Origin: Welwitschia mirabilis
Taxonomy: Eukaryota; Gnetophyta; Gnetopsida; Welwitschiales
Reading direction: 5' to 3'
Length of the DNA stretch: 56,518 nt
NCBI GenBank assembly: GCA_051453625.1
Contig: JBOZIK010000001.1
Span: 2,999,880 to 3,056,397, forward strand
Part shown: piece by piece, positions 1-10,560 of the stretch
Numbering within the stretch: the stretch's first letter is position 1
Layout of the letters: the number at the start of each line of letters is the position of its first letter
Notes under the pieces: generated by a model
Told to the model about the DNA's origin: nothing
Seen by the model: only the letters and a program-made list of their open reading frames with translations
The model's database searches: none
Translations under genes and position numbers: made by a program

Positions 1-870
1 AGTTGGGCTTTATGGATTAATTGATGATGGATGACACAACTTCTTTATTCATCAAGATTGTCTAATTGAGCTAATCTATATTTAAGGTTTTCATGAAAAT
101 CCATAAGATTAAGTTGATGAGATGCACAATATGAATTATAACACACATCAATCACTAATACATAAACTTTGCCATATACAAGTTCATAAGGTAAAAAACC
201 AAAAGAAGTACATGAAGTAGTACATTAAGCCCAAAGTACATTGTTAATTTTAGAAGTCTAAGACTTTTTATTAACAGAGACAATTTTTTGTAACATTTTC
301 TTTATTTCTCTATTGGCATTTTCAGCCTATCCATTAGTTTGAGGATGATAAGCACAAGCTACTATATGTTCTATACTAATGGAAAAAAGAAGTTTCTTAA
401 AAATCTGATTAATGAAATNNNNNNNNNNTCACTAATGATAATTCTAGGAAAACCAAATCTCTAAAAGATATAGGTTCTAAGAAAATGACAGATAGTTTAG
501 GCATTATTCGAGGAAGAAGACATGGCTTTAACCCATTTAGTCACGTAATCCATAGCCACTAAAATGTAATTTTTATCAGAAGAAGATGGATGAATAGGGC
601 CTATGAAATCAATATCCCAATAATCAAAAGGCTGATCTAAGGGGCATTTCTTATGAATGAACAAGGCTACTATAGTGTTGGTAAGGATCATACCTTCTAG
701 CAAAATCAAATGGATCATGAAAAATAGAAGATTAGTAAAAACTAGAATGGAGGATTTCTAGAGTAGTTTTATGTCCACTAAAATTTTCTCCACAAACACC
801 ATTGTGATAAAGATGAAGGATCTTAGGTATCTCTAAATCGGGCATACATTTTCTCATGATTTGGTCTTTA
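1..870 (-). pseudogene. gypsy integrase (decayed)
   Basis: Integrase would insert the cDNA copy into host DNA. On the minus strand the N-terminal zinc-binding part is visible near 740-870 (HLYHNGVCGENFSGHKT). The core follows at 497-718 with FDYWDIDFIGP, which holds the first catalytic Asp, and then ILVAMDYVTKW. The catalytic Glu is in a HPQTNG-x-AEN stretch near 315-345, where x is a stop codon. The region of the second catalytic Asp falls near the 10-N run at 419-428 and cannot be read. Further stops and frame changes show that the gene is dead. Downstream coding continues to the window edge. Confidence 0.85.
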
Positions 871-1088
871 CACCTATGATACAAATGTGGATCGATCCAC
901 TGATAGTCACTTATCTTATGAATAAAAGATTTTTGTTGGTTATAGATCTAGTGTTGTGGTGTTTTCATGGTCACAAGATAGTTAATAATGTCAGCATATC
1001 ATGGAGGAGAAGGATAAGAAGAGACAGTGAAAAGCTACTCATCAAGAAAAGAATCATCAATAATAGAATCATATGGAGGAGAAGGAAG

Positions 1089-1390
1089 TTAAGACAAGGG
1101 ATTAGTAACATAGTTATGCTTCCCTACTTTATCTATAATGGTTAAGATAAACTCTTGCATAAGAAGGATCCATCTAATCAAATCAGAACTAGAATCTTTC
1201 TTAGTTATGAGGTAACGAATGGTAGCATGGTTGGTGTAAACATTGGTATAAAAGCCCAAAAGATAATGTCTAAGAGAATCAAGGAAAAGGATAATAGCTA
1301 GCATCTCTTTCTCTGTAGTGGTATAGTTCATCTGAGATCTAGACAAAGATTTGCTATGATAAGATATAACTTTCAAATCATTTTCATATT
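1089..1390 (-). pseudogene. gypsy RNase H domain
   Basis: The minus-strand frame shows ISYHSKSLSRSQMNYTTTEK followed by EMLAI, then LRHYLLGF, YTNHATIRYL and LIRWILLMQEF. These are the hallmark blocks of the Ty3/gypsy RNase H, which degrades the RNA template during reverse transcription. The catalytic Asp expected in the 'TDHAAL' block reads Asn (TNHATI), a G-to-A change on the coding strand. The domain runs straight on from the RT at 1391-2340 and leads into the integrase. About 95 residues are open without a stop, which is long for this element. Confidence 0.85.
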
Positions 1391-2340
1391 TCTAACAAAG
1401 AACCTCACTCATGGAAAAGTTACTCACATCACATGTAAACTCAAAATTAAGTTCCCAATTAGGTCCTATTACTATAAGAACGTAAGATAATTTACATTTA
1501 AGCCTATCGAAAGTAAGTTTATAAGGTTCATTTTATTTGAATTTGAATTCTTTCTCTAGTAATAAGTGAAGGGCTTTACAAATAGTAGTGAAATCATGAA
1601 TGAATCGATGGTAAAGTCCATAATGACCAAGAAAAGATCGAACTTGTTTAACATTTTTAGAGAGACTCAGGTTTTGAATAATACCAACTTTAGAAGTGTC
1701 CATCTTAATCCTCTTCTGAGAGATATAGTGACATAAAACAATGCCAATTTCTACAAGAAAAAGACTCTTTTTTCAATTCAAGTAGAGGCCATTAGAAATG
1801 CAATATTCTAAGACTTCCTCTAAATAATCTAAGATTCATTCAAAAGTTTTAGCATAAATAGATAATTCATCCATAAAAATCTCAATGAAATCCTCAAGCA
1901 TATTAGAAAAGATACCTATCATAGCACATTGGAAAGTACTGGGAGCATTACAAAGTTCGAAAGCCATGCGTCTAAAAGCAAAAATACAAAAAAAAGAAGT
2001 GAAAGTAATTTTAGCTTGGTTCTCACTAGCAATGCAAACCTAGTTGTAATTACTATAATCATTAAGGAAATAGTAAAAAGCATGACCCTGAATCCTATCA
2101 AGAATCTGATCAATAAAAGATAAAAGATAGTGGTCTTTTTTAGTTATCTCATTAAGTTTTTGAAAGTCTATGCACATGCGTCATTTCCTGTTCTTTTTAG
2201 GAACTATTGTTAAGGGGCTAATCCACTCACTATCAATAATGGAGTAAATGATTCCAACATCTATTAGTTTAATGATTTCATCTTTTACAATTTTTTTAAG
2301 GGCTAGATTGAGTCTACGTTGTGGTTATCTCATAGGTTTA
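1391..2340 (-). pseudogene. gypsy reverse transcriptase (decayed)
   Basis: RT would copy the element RNA into DNA. In minus-strand order the readable blocks are SEWVSPLTIVPKK, RMCIDFQKLNEITKKDHYPL, FRRMAFELCNAPSTFQ, the catalytic block FMDELSIYA near 1858-1885, and RSFLGHYGLYHRFIHDF. The catalytic FMDD motif of this group reads FMDE here, a change of the second Asp. Only a few stop codons interrupt roughly 310 codons, so this part is better kept than the gag. RNase H follows directly. A shadow frame on the plus strand (1929-2123) is ignored. Confidence 0.85.
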
Positions 2341-2639
2341 GCATTTTCTTTAAAGTAGATTTTATGTTGCATAATGGAAGTAGGTATGGTTATCAAATCA
2401 TTATGGAATCAAGCCAATGCATTTACCTTAGATTTAAGAAGAGATATAAGACTCAATTCTCATTGAGGAGTAAGGCTTTTATAGATAATCAAGGGTTTGT
2501 TTAGGTTACTATTCAAAAAAATGTATTTCATTCCACTGTATAAAGGTTTTAGGTTTAGGTTTAAACTAAAATTTTTAGTTTCTAAAAAATTTTTAGCATA
2601 ACATACTATCATCTCAGATGATTGTCCAAACGTTACTAG

Positions 2640-3360
2640 TGGATGACTACCCTAAAAATAAGAAATCTTATGTATACTAAATTCTTGGACTTTTGCACAG
2701 TTAATAAACTTAAATTTTCTACTCTTTGAATCAAAAAAATTAGTTGTCAGATGGTTAAATTCAAGTTTATCATCAAAAACATATAGGTAGTCTAGTTCCA
2801 ATTTATCATCAAATAAGGTTGGTTCATAAAGCATGAACCATCTTTTCTCAATTGGATCGTGCTATAAAAATATAGTTGGTTTAATTTTTTCCTCCACACT
2901 TAAATCATTACATAAATATTTTTTGGCTACATTAAAACTCTTATTTAAAATTATTTATTCCTAAAATGACACTTTATCAATCCAGTTCTAATATCTGTGA
3001 TACAATGTATTGTTGCATAAAAAGCTCTACATAGAAGTAAAGGATATTTAACATGGTACTCAACTTCTAAAACTACAACATTAATGGGGTAGAAAGATTC
3101 TTTTATCTGAATGACCAAGTCCTTGATCACACTTAATGATTTCTTCATAGAAGTATTGGATAACTCTAAGATAATCTATGTAGGTTCTACTCTTTATTCC
3201 AAACTAAGTCATTGACAAATGTGCAAAGGCATAATCTTGACACTAGCTCCAATATCTATCAAGGCTTTCTTTATTCTATGGTTTTCTTCTAAAGTGACAC
3301 TCACAGTTGTCACCCCTGGATCTTTAAACTTTATACATTTTTATTAAACCAAATTACTAA
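2640..3360 (-). pseudogene. gypsy aspartic protease region, copy A
   Basis: The protease would cut the Gag-Pol polyprotein. The minus strand reads KALIDIGASVKIMPLHIC at about 3215-3270, the D-x-G-A-S active site of retroviral-type aspartic proteases followed by the usual hydrophobic block. Further on, the open frame 2951-3148 continues with the protease C-terminal half (KDLVIQIKESFYPINVVVLE, then PLLLCRAF). The active-site Asp and Gly are intact in this copy. A second copy, offset by about 2035 bp (about 4675-5400), has Gly replaced by Lys. Confidence 0.75.
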
Positions 3361-3495
3361 TGGATTGATCTAGAAAGACTTTACTAGGGATGGTTCATTT
3401 TTGTTTTCTTCTTATTAAGTCTTTTCATAGCTTAGAATATCTTGGGTTTTCTTGTAAAAGTTTCTAAAATGGTAAGTTAATACTTATATTTTTCA

Positions 3496-4405
3496 TTAAA
3501 TCTTTAAGATAATCATTAAAACATAATTTATGTTAAGCCTATTAAGCAATGGAGTCACAAGTTTCTTTTGTGAAGGTTCTTTATTTTTGTTATTTAATGA
3601 AAAAGAAAAATAATGGTTTTCTGATATTTTTATATCCTCTTCCTCATTATTCTTGTTACTTTGTGATGTTGAAGCCTCATGGGTAGAAGGAGTTACATAA
3701 TTTCTACTTATTTTCACCACCTTATAATATTTTTTTACTTCGTTAGTATTTAGTAAAGGTTAAGTGGCAAGAGAATATTATAGTTTTTAGTTAGTCAGCA
3801 TAGTTTGTTGTGAAATGCTCACAAGGTTTTCTATGTTGGTGTTTGTCTTTTCTTGTAATTTTTTTAACTCCTCAATGAAATTCTTAAGAGGATCACTATG
3901 GTTTTTGGAGTTGGATGAGCTTGTTAAGTTATTTGAGTTATTATATTAAAAGTTTAAGTTCTCAATTCTATTTCTGAAAGGTTAGAAGTTAGGATGGTGT
4001 GTTTCAAAATTTTTAGAGTTGAGTTGCTTACTCATATTATGTTAAAAGTTGTTGTGATTTTAGACTTGTCTTTGATTGTGATTTTGGTTGTAGTTTGGAG
4101 ATCTTTAATTAAAGGCACAAAATTCCTCATAAATTTTCTCTTTGTAAGTGGAAAGTAAGGGACAATCTTTGATAACATGGTAACTATCTTCACATAAATC
4201 ATAAGTAGGAACTACAACTTTGCTCTTTTTGGTTTCCACCTTTGTATTTAGAATCATTTGGATGTACTTTTCTAAAGAGGAGCTAAAATCCTTTATGACA
4301 TTAGTTGGTTCATTTTTAATTCTTATTTTATTTTTTTCTAGTTTTACATCTTTTAGATCTTTTATAATTTGGCCTACAGTTCAGTTTTCTCTAGGTGAGG
4401 GTTTA
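3496..4405 (-). pseudogene. gypsy gag C-terminal part with zinc knuckle, copy A
   Basis: Gag packages the element RNA. On the minus strand a CCHC zinc knuckle is readable near 4150-4200 as YDLCEDSYHVIKDC. The first Cys has become Tyr; the second Cys, the His and the last Cys remain. Downstream (3496-3720) comes a polar linker of about 70 residues ending in a lysine- and asparagine-rich segment before the protease. The copy is cut on its right by the 100-N gap at 4406-4505. Confidence 0.7.
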
Positions 4406-4505
4406 NNNNNNNNNNNNNNNNNNNNNNNNNNNNNNNNNNNNNNNNNNNNNNNNNNNNNNNNNNNNNNNNNNNNNNNNNNNNNNNNNNNNNNNNNNNNNNN
4501 NNNNN
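4406..4505. other. assembly gap, 100 N
   Basis: Exactly 100 N, the usual placeholder for a gap of unknown size. Sequence on the right begins with a diverged copy of sequence that starts near 2471 on the left, so the flanks overlap in content instead of continuing one another. Confidence 0.95.
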
Positions 4506-6430
4506 ATAAGGTTTTTGCTGATAATAAATGGTTTGTTTCGGTCATTATTTAGGAAAATGTATTTTAGTTCACTCTGTAAAGGTTTTAGTTTCAGGTTTAA
4601 GCTCAGATTTTTAGTTTCTAAAAAATTTTTAGAATTATAGACTGTTGTTTTAAATGATCGTTCGGATGTCAGTATTGGACAACTGGCCTCAAAATAATAA
4701 ATCTCATGTCTACTAAATTCTTGAACTTATACTCAACTGACAAACTTAGAATCTCTACTCTCCAGATCAGAAAACTCAGTTGTGAGATGATCAAAATTAA
4801 GTTAATTATCAAAAACATACAGGTAGTCTACTTTTGATTTATTATCAAATAGGATTGATTCGTGAAGCATGGACCATCTTTCCTTAAGTGGACGGTGCTA
4901 TAGAAATAGAGTTGATCTAATTTCTTCCTCTAAACTCAAATCATTACCTAATCTTTTTTGGCTACATCAAATACTCTTATTGAAAATTATTTATTCTCAA
5001 AATGACACTTTATCAATCTGGTTCTTGTATCTATAATACAGTGGGCTGTTGCACAGAAAGGTCTACTTAGAAGTAAAGGATATCCACCATGGTGCTTAAC
5101 TTCTAAAATGACTACTTCAATAGAGTAGAAAGCTTCTTCTATCTAAATGACTAAGTTCTTGATCACCCTAATGGTTTCTTTAAGAAGTATCAGCTAACTC
5201 TAAGATAATCTATGTAAGTTCTACTCTTTCTTTCAAACCAGATCATTGACAAATATGTAAGAGCATAATGTTGACACTAGCTTTAATATCTATTAAGGCT
5301 TTCTTTATCCTATGATTTTCTTCTAAAGTGATAGTCACAGTTGCTGGCCCCAGATCTTTAAACTTAGACATTTTTGGCAAACCAAATTGCTAACAAATTG
5401 AGCTAGGAAGACTTTACTAGGGATGATTCATTTCTGTTTTCTTCTTATTAAGTCTTTCCATAGATAAGAATATCTTGGGTTTTCTTATAAAAGTTTCCAA
5501 AATGATAAGTTGATGCTTACATTTTGCATTAAGGCTTTTAAATGATCATCAAAACGGGGTTTTTGTTAAGCCTATCAAGATATAGGATAGTAGCTTTCTA
5601 TTGTAAAGGATATTTCTTTTTGTTACTTAATGAAGAAGGGAAAAAATGGTTTTCTAAGATCTCTATGTCCTCTTCCTTATCATTCTTGTCACTTTGTGAT
5701 GTTAAAGCCTCATGGGTAGGAGAATTTGTGTTAGTTTCACCTCTTATCATCACCTTATAATCTTTTCTAACTTTTTTTGGATTTAGTAAAGTTTAAGTGG
5801 TAAGAGACCCTTGTGGTCTTTGGTTGTCAAGCATAGTTTGTTGTAGGATGCTCACAAGGTTTTCTATGTTGGTGTTTGTCTATTATTGTGTTTTTCTCAA
5901 CTCCTCAATGGAATTACTAAAAGGATCACTATGGTTTTGGGAGTTGGATGATCTTACCAAGTTGTTTGAGCTATTAGATTAAAAGTTTAAGTTCTCAAAT
6001 TTATTTCTAAAAGGTTGGAAGTTATGATGATGTGTTTAAGAATTTCTAGAGTTCGGTTGTTCACTCATTTTATGTTAAAAGTTACTATAATTTTGGACTT
6101 ATCTTTGATTATGATTTTGATTGTAGTTTAAATATTTATAGTTAAAGGCACAAACTTCCTCATAAATTTTCTCTTTATAAGTAGGAAGCAAGGGATAATC
6201 TTTGGTAACATGGTAACTATCTTCAGACAAATCATAGGATGGAACTACAATTTCACTCTTCTTGGTTGCTACCTTAGCATCAAGAATCATTTGGATGTAT
6301 TTTACTAAGTAGAGATGAAATCCTTTATGACATTAGCTAGTTTATTTTCTATTCTTATTTTTTTTTCTTATTTTACCTCTTTTAGATCTTTAATGATTTG
6401 GTCTATAGTTTGGTTTTCTCTAGGTGATGG
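4506..6430 (-). repeat. second copy (B) of the gypsy protease/gag segment
   Basis: This stretch parallels 2471-4405 at a constant offset of about 2035 bp; for example the DIGAS codons at 3241-3265 match 5276-5300, and both copies show the same gag linker and zinc-knuckle region. Identity by eye is about 85 percent. The protease active site reads DIKAS (Gly to Lys). The zinc knuckle at about 6185-6232 reads YDLSEDSYHVTKDY, with all three Cys lost and the His kept. It is either a real tandem duplication or a second element joined across the gap. Confidence 0.8.
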
Positions 6431-7180
6431 CTTAGGCCATGTTTGACTCACTTCTACCAAATCTTCTAATACTTTTTCAAGCATCATATAGGATTTGATT
6501 CAACAAGTTTCCTCCACACAAAAAATATCTAAGTTGCTTTGTGTGATTATTCAATTCACTGTAAAAATAATCAACTATATCTACCTATAAAAAGTCATCT
6601 ACAAGGTTCGAATGTAAAAGCATAATCTTCATTAGGCATTTGTTGGAAGTTGATGACTTCTTTCTTATACTTTCAAATAGTGGTTTCACTCATAAAGCTC
6701 TTAATGAAAGCTTCCTGATCTTGACTCTAAGATTTTAAACTTTTGTGAAGAATAATTTTAAGCCATAGTTTTACTTTATCTCTTAAAGTTATGGGGAAGA
6801 TGATCATGTAGGTTATATCACTTATACATCTTTTACCATCTCCGAAAGTAAGGACAAGTTGTTCTATATTGACAATGTGTTGTAAAGGATCTTCATTGGA
6901 ATCTCCACTAAAGGTAGGATATGCGCTTAAGTTATAGAGCTCTACATCATCACTAGGAGATAAGTCAAAAGGATATTGGATTTCATATTTTTTATTTGCT
7001 ATGAGATATCTAAGAGTGACATTGACATTGGTATGAGCAGGAGTGGTTGTAGTGGTTTCAATGNNNNNNNNNNTAGAAATTGTAGAAATTTCAAAATCTT
7101 GTGTACATTCGCTATTTTTACCTGTTTCAATTTCTATATTTATTAAACCTTCTCTAATATTTTTAGTAATCAATAGCTAC
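6431..7180 (-). pseudogene. gypsy gag N-terminal and core region
   Basis: The minus-strand frame at 6727-7173 reads through NLSAYPTFSGDSNEDPLQHI, then CISDITYMIIFPITLRDKVK and LWL. This is the retrotransposon gag core of the Athila/Tat type (F-x-G-x-x-x-EDP...FP-x-TL-x-D-x-A-x-x-WL pattern). A 10-N run lies at 7064-7073. The likely start is near 7173, followed on the right by an AT-rich untranslated leader containing a 137-N gap (7340-7476). The gag would assemble the cytoplasmic virus-like particle. The part from 6431 to 6726 has stops but links this core to copy B. Confidence 0.75.
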
Positions 7181-7679
7181 TCTCTCTAGTATTTTTCTTT
7201 CTTACCAGATTTTACAATTCATGCTTAGCCTTGGATGTACAAAGTATCATCCCTGTCATTATCTGAAAAATATCTTGGATGACAAAAACCACCAAAAAAA
7301 AGAAAAAGCAAAAAACAGAAATGAAAGATGATTCTAACANNNNNNNNNNNNNNNNNNNNNNNNNNNNNNNNNNNNNNNNNNNNNNNNNNNNNNNNNNNNN
7401 NNNNNNNNNNNNNNNNNNNNNNNNNNNNNNNNNNNNNNNNNNNNNNNNNNNNNNNNNNNNNNNNNNNNNNNNNNNNCTGGATGATAAAGCGAATAATTGA
7501 TTTTTTATTACAGAATAGAAAATAAACTTTGATTTTAAAAAAAAAAAAAGAAATGAAAACTGACTCTGCAAAAGTGGAAAACCTATGCTACTATAGATAC
7601 TGGTACACTACTACTACAGCAAGCATTTGAACCAAAATACTTACTAAAGTAATAATAACTCTCAAACTCTAAGTAACCT
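7181..7679 (-). other. gypsy 5' leader with 137-N gap
   Basis: This stretch lies between the gag start and the primer binding site. It is A-rich, with poly-A and A/G tracts at 7285-7325 and 7537-7550, and has no coding signal. The N run covers 7340-7476. Open frames that span the N run are artefacts. Confidence 0.6.
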
Positions 7680-7697
7680 TCCCCAGCAATGGTGCCA
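7680..7697 (-). promoter_or_regulatory. primer binding site, tRNA-Asp type
   Basis: The plus strand reads TCCCCAGCAATGGTGCCA. This matches the 3' end of plant tRNA-Asp (ending in CGGCGCCA) at 15 of 18 positions, and all three differences are transitions. Read on the minus strand it is the site where the tRNA primes minus-strand DNA synthesis. It lies three bases inside the LTR edge at 7701, the normal spacing, which fixes both the orientation and the LTR boundary. Confidence 0.8.
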
Positions 7698-7700
7698 AGA

Positions 7701-8851
7701 TGTTGCAATGCGTATTTATGTAATGCTTATATCCTGAGTAGAATCCTGTTAATCACAAAGGTACACTCAATAGGGCCTAAACAAGCCCTACTAGAAATAG
7801 GCAGGGGGTATCCCCAAATACTGTTATGATCCTATGCATTAGTGCACAAACATAACACATTAATATAAATAGGAGTTGACCCAAATATCATAATCCGTTG
7901 AAGGCCAAAGTAGGAAATAAAAGAGTTGCTTTCAAAAGAAAAATACTTATATCCTAATCTATATAAATAACTTGCAATACATGAAAGTAAAGTAAAATAC
8001 ACTTCTGCAAAGTTAATTTAAGAAAAAGAAACAAGAAGTCACTTATCCTAAACTAACCAAGCATAACCTTGATAAGGGTTACCCTCATAACCTATATCAC
8101 TAGAGAAACTGTCACTAGATCTGAAGCAACATAAGCTATGAATGATAGAAACATTTACACATTAAAAGCATAAAAGGAAATTTTTTGTATTAAGAATTGA
8201 ACAACATCCATGTTACAAAGTAGTCGCACCTCAATGAAGAAAACGCTATCCAATACCAAGGAAACGTCTCTTTGGAACTACAAGATGGATCTCTAGCCTT
8301 TTGATCTCCTGTTATGAGAATTTCAAATGCAAATGAAGACAAGTAGAAGTTGAGGGCTAGATATCTATTTATTGACTCAAATACATAATGACACAAATAG
8401 AAAGGCACAGTCAAACTGTAATGGCCATGCAAATGGAAAACGGAAATATAAGTAGCAGAAGTTTAGTGAATGTTTAATACAAACGTTATAATAGTATCAT
8501 CCGCTTAGTCGTCTAGATGATAGAGGAGATGATGCCACCTCATAATTAATCCACATCAGCTGCTAAATAGAATTTAATCAGTATCTAGTTGGCATGGTCT
8601 TTCGTATAGTCATCAAGACAATGAGGTGGATGATGGCCTTCAATAATTCTTCAGTTATTGCATTAGCCTCAATGTTTGCAGAAAGTTAACCTTAGAAATC
8701 CAAAGTGTTCATATTTGTTCAGAATGCTATAAATTATCATGGAGATTGCATATTTTCATTCTTTTCGTCTTATCTCTCCATTATCATGGAAACCAAGCAT
8801 TTATCTATTTACCTACACCCTATCAAATATGCATAAGTTGGCAGTGTAACA
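7701..8851 (-). repeat. Athila-type 5' LTR (LTR 1)
   Basis: The left edge (TGTTGCA at 7701) abuts the primer binding site. The right edge is set at TGTAACA (8845-8851), giving imperfect terminal inverted ends TGTTGCA/TGTAACA and a length of 1151 bp. The right edge is less sure than the left. Sequence blocks such as CATAATCC..TGAAGGC (7889-7905), CCTCAATGA (8229) and AATACCAAGG (8253) recur in the same order in the second LTR at 33931-35273, which shows that both belong to one family. An antisense-strand TATA box is degraded here. Confidence 0.65.
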
Positions 8852-8966
8852 AACAACCATTTTTTTCATGAATGCAAGTGGAGTACAAGTTTATTAGGAT
8901 TAATGATAAGTAATTACTCAATAAGACAAAACTTTATGTGGTAACAGACAAAAGTGATTAGGATAA

Positions 8967-10302
8967 TAATATGGTAGATTTGGTATACTAGAAATGACAT
9001 CATCTTCAGTAATGCTCCTCTTTCCATTCCTATTAAAACATCCAAGAGGATTCAATGGTAGGCGGTAATGGGAGTTACACTGACATATGAGGTAGCAAAC
9101 CCAAGCCTCTTTGAAGGCTATCTAGAGCTCTTAAGTAAGGTATGGGTAATAAGATGGAAGGGCTTACTACACAGCTTAAAGAAGGAGGCAGATAGTGATA
9201 TCACCCCTTTCTTTAGGCGATAGAAAGGAAATAGGACCACATTCAAAAGAATACCAATCGAGATTACTAAAGAAGCATTAGCTCAATACTATGAAATTCT
9301 AGTGGAAGGGGATAAGATTCCCCTTAAATGAAGAGGACAAAGGCAATCCTTTTACTTCTTTCTAGGTGATATCCTTAAGCCCTATAGCAGACATATTAGT
9401 AGAAAAGTACTTCCACCCCCAGGGGCATGAGGAGTGAATTAGTAAATAGGTATTTTATTCACTTGAGTTATTCCTTAAAGCTCACTAGGATGCATTTCAT
9501 ATTTCTTAAAGCCCTTAACCTAGCACATTACATTAACTTGTCATACTTCTTTCTTTAAACTTTGAGAAGAAAAGGCACCACTTGGTATTCTAGCCTTATC
9601 ATAGCCATATAGAAAGCAATGAAAGATAGTGAAACAAAAAGGAAGGCTTCCTCCCCTCTAACATAGGAAAATAAATGAAGTCCAACAACAAAGTGCAAAG
9701 AAGAAGATAAGGATAAAGAAAGTCAAAGGTCAGTAATAGAAGCAAGGAAATGAGCATAGTACTCAAGCACTAAGGAAGGGGACCTCATCCTCGATAAAGG
9801 AAGTGCATGAATAGTTAGAGATGATTTTTCTTCCCCCAAAAGAGCACAAACCCATAGAACAAGACAAGGAGTAAGAGCCAACTAATTACGGCCTAACCCA
9901 AAATTCATCAAAGGAGCATCTTATTGAGGAACTAGAAATTCCAAAGATAAATGAAAAGGTAGAGCTCCAAAATCAAATAAACATCAATTCTAAATAAATA
10001 CCTCTGACTGATCATGAGGACATTGACATGAAATAAGCCAGAAAAGAGGTTATGTATGCCACAATTTAAGGTATGTAAAAATGTTTCTTTATAGTTCTTG
10101 AAATCATTCATAGAGCATCTTTAAAACATGATTAAAAAAAGCTACTAGAAGGAAACCTTAAGGCTTCATCCAAACAAGAATAAAGTAGGAGTGGAGGAAT
10201 TCAAGGAAGTCAAGCAGGCCTTTTAGGTATTGGTAGATGAAATGGATAGGTTGTTGGTCCAACAACATCATAGTGACTTATTCCCAAATTGTAGGGGATA
10301 CT
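8967..10302 (+). pseudogene. decayed gene of unknown family
   Basis: One plus-strand reading runs for about 440 codons broken by stops and at least one frame change. The first block (about 8967-9428) includes GVTLTYEVANPSLFEGYLEL, RWKGLLHSLKKEADSDITPF and FKRIPIEITKEALAQYYE. The second, in another frame from about 9440, includes RMHFIFLKALNLAHYINLSY. A highly charged, glutamine- and lysine-rich stretch follows. The end is EEFKEVKQAF, then VLVDEMDRLLVQQHHSDLF, and a stop at 10302. Most in-frame stops are TAG where Gln would fit (CAG to TAG). The layout suggests a structural or transposon-associated protein with a coiled-coil tail. I do not recognise the family. Confidence 0.5.
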
Positions 10303-10560
10303 AATCTTTTCTAGTTCTAGGTTCAGTTTAGTAATCTCTCTTCTTTTTGTTTAACAATATCCAGTCTAGAACAAGGATGTAATCATCCCAATTTTATAGT
10401 TAATCTCTTTTGATTGTATTCAACACCGCCTATGAGTCAAGCATTATATCCTAGAAGTGGCATAACTCCGTTTTTGGTAGTCCTTTGTTGGGAGACAATA
10501 GTTCTCTCTTAGCCTATAAATACTACATGCTAACACATATTTCAGTTATTATTATCTCAA
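10303..10560 (+). promoter_or_regulatory. possible old LTR promoter with TATA box
   Basis: Directly after the decayed gene lies a stretch with CTATAAATAC at 10514-10523, preceded by TTGGGAGACAATAGT. This arrangement resembles the U3/R boundary of plant LTRs. No terminal TG/CA pair or primer site could be fixed, so the LTR reading is only tentative. Confidence 0.25.

Larger units (their letters stand above)
1..8851 (-). mobile_element. Ty3/gypsy LTR retrotransposon, Athila/Tat-like, decayed, 3' end outside the window
   Basis: Read on the minus strand, the order from right to left is 5' LTR (7701-8851), primer binding site (7680-7697), gag, protease, reverse transcriptase, RNase H and integrase. 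That is the Ty3/gypsy order. The tRNA-Asp-type primer site and the integrase and RT motif spellings fit the Athila/Tat group. The 3' LTR would lie left of position 1. The coding part is broken by stops and frameshifts, and a 100-N gap at 4406-4505 sits between two diverged copies of the protease/gag segment. The 'element' may therefore be two related copies joined during assembly. Confidence 0.85.

Noticed and set aside
4220-4640. Open frames that span the 100-N gap
   Set aside because: N codons cannot stop a frame; both are artefacts of the gap, and the real coding is on the minus strand.
7212-7571. Open frames across the 137-N run
   Set aside because: Same artefact; the region is the untranslated leader of the gypsy element.
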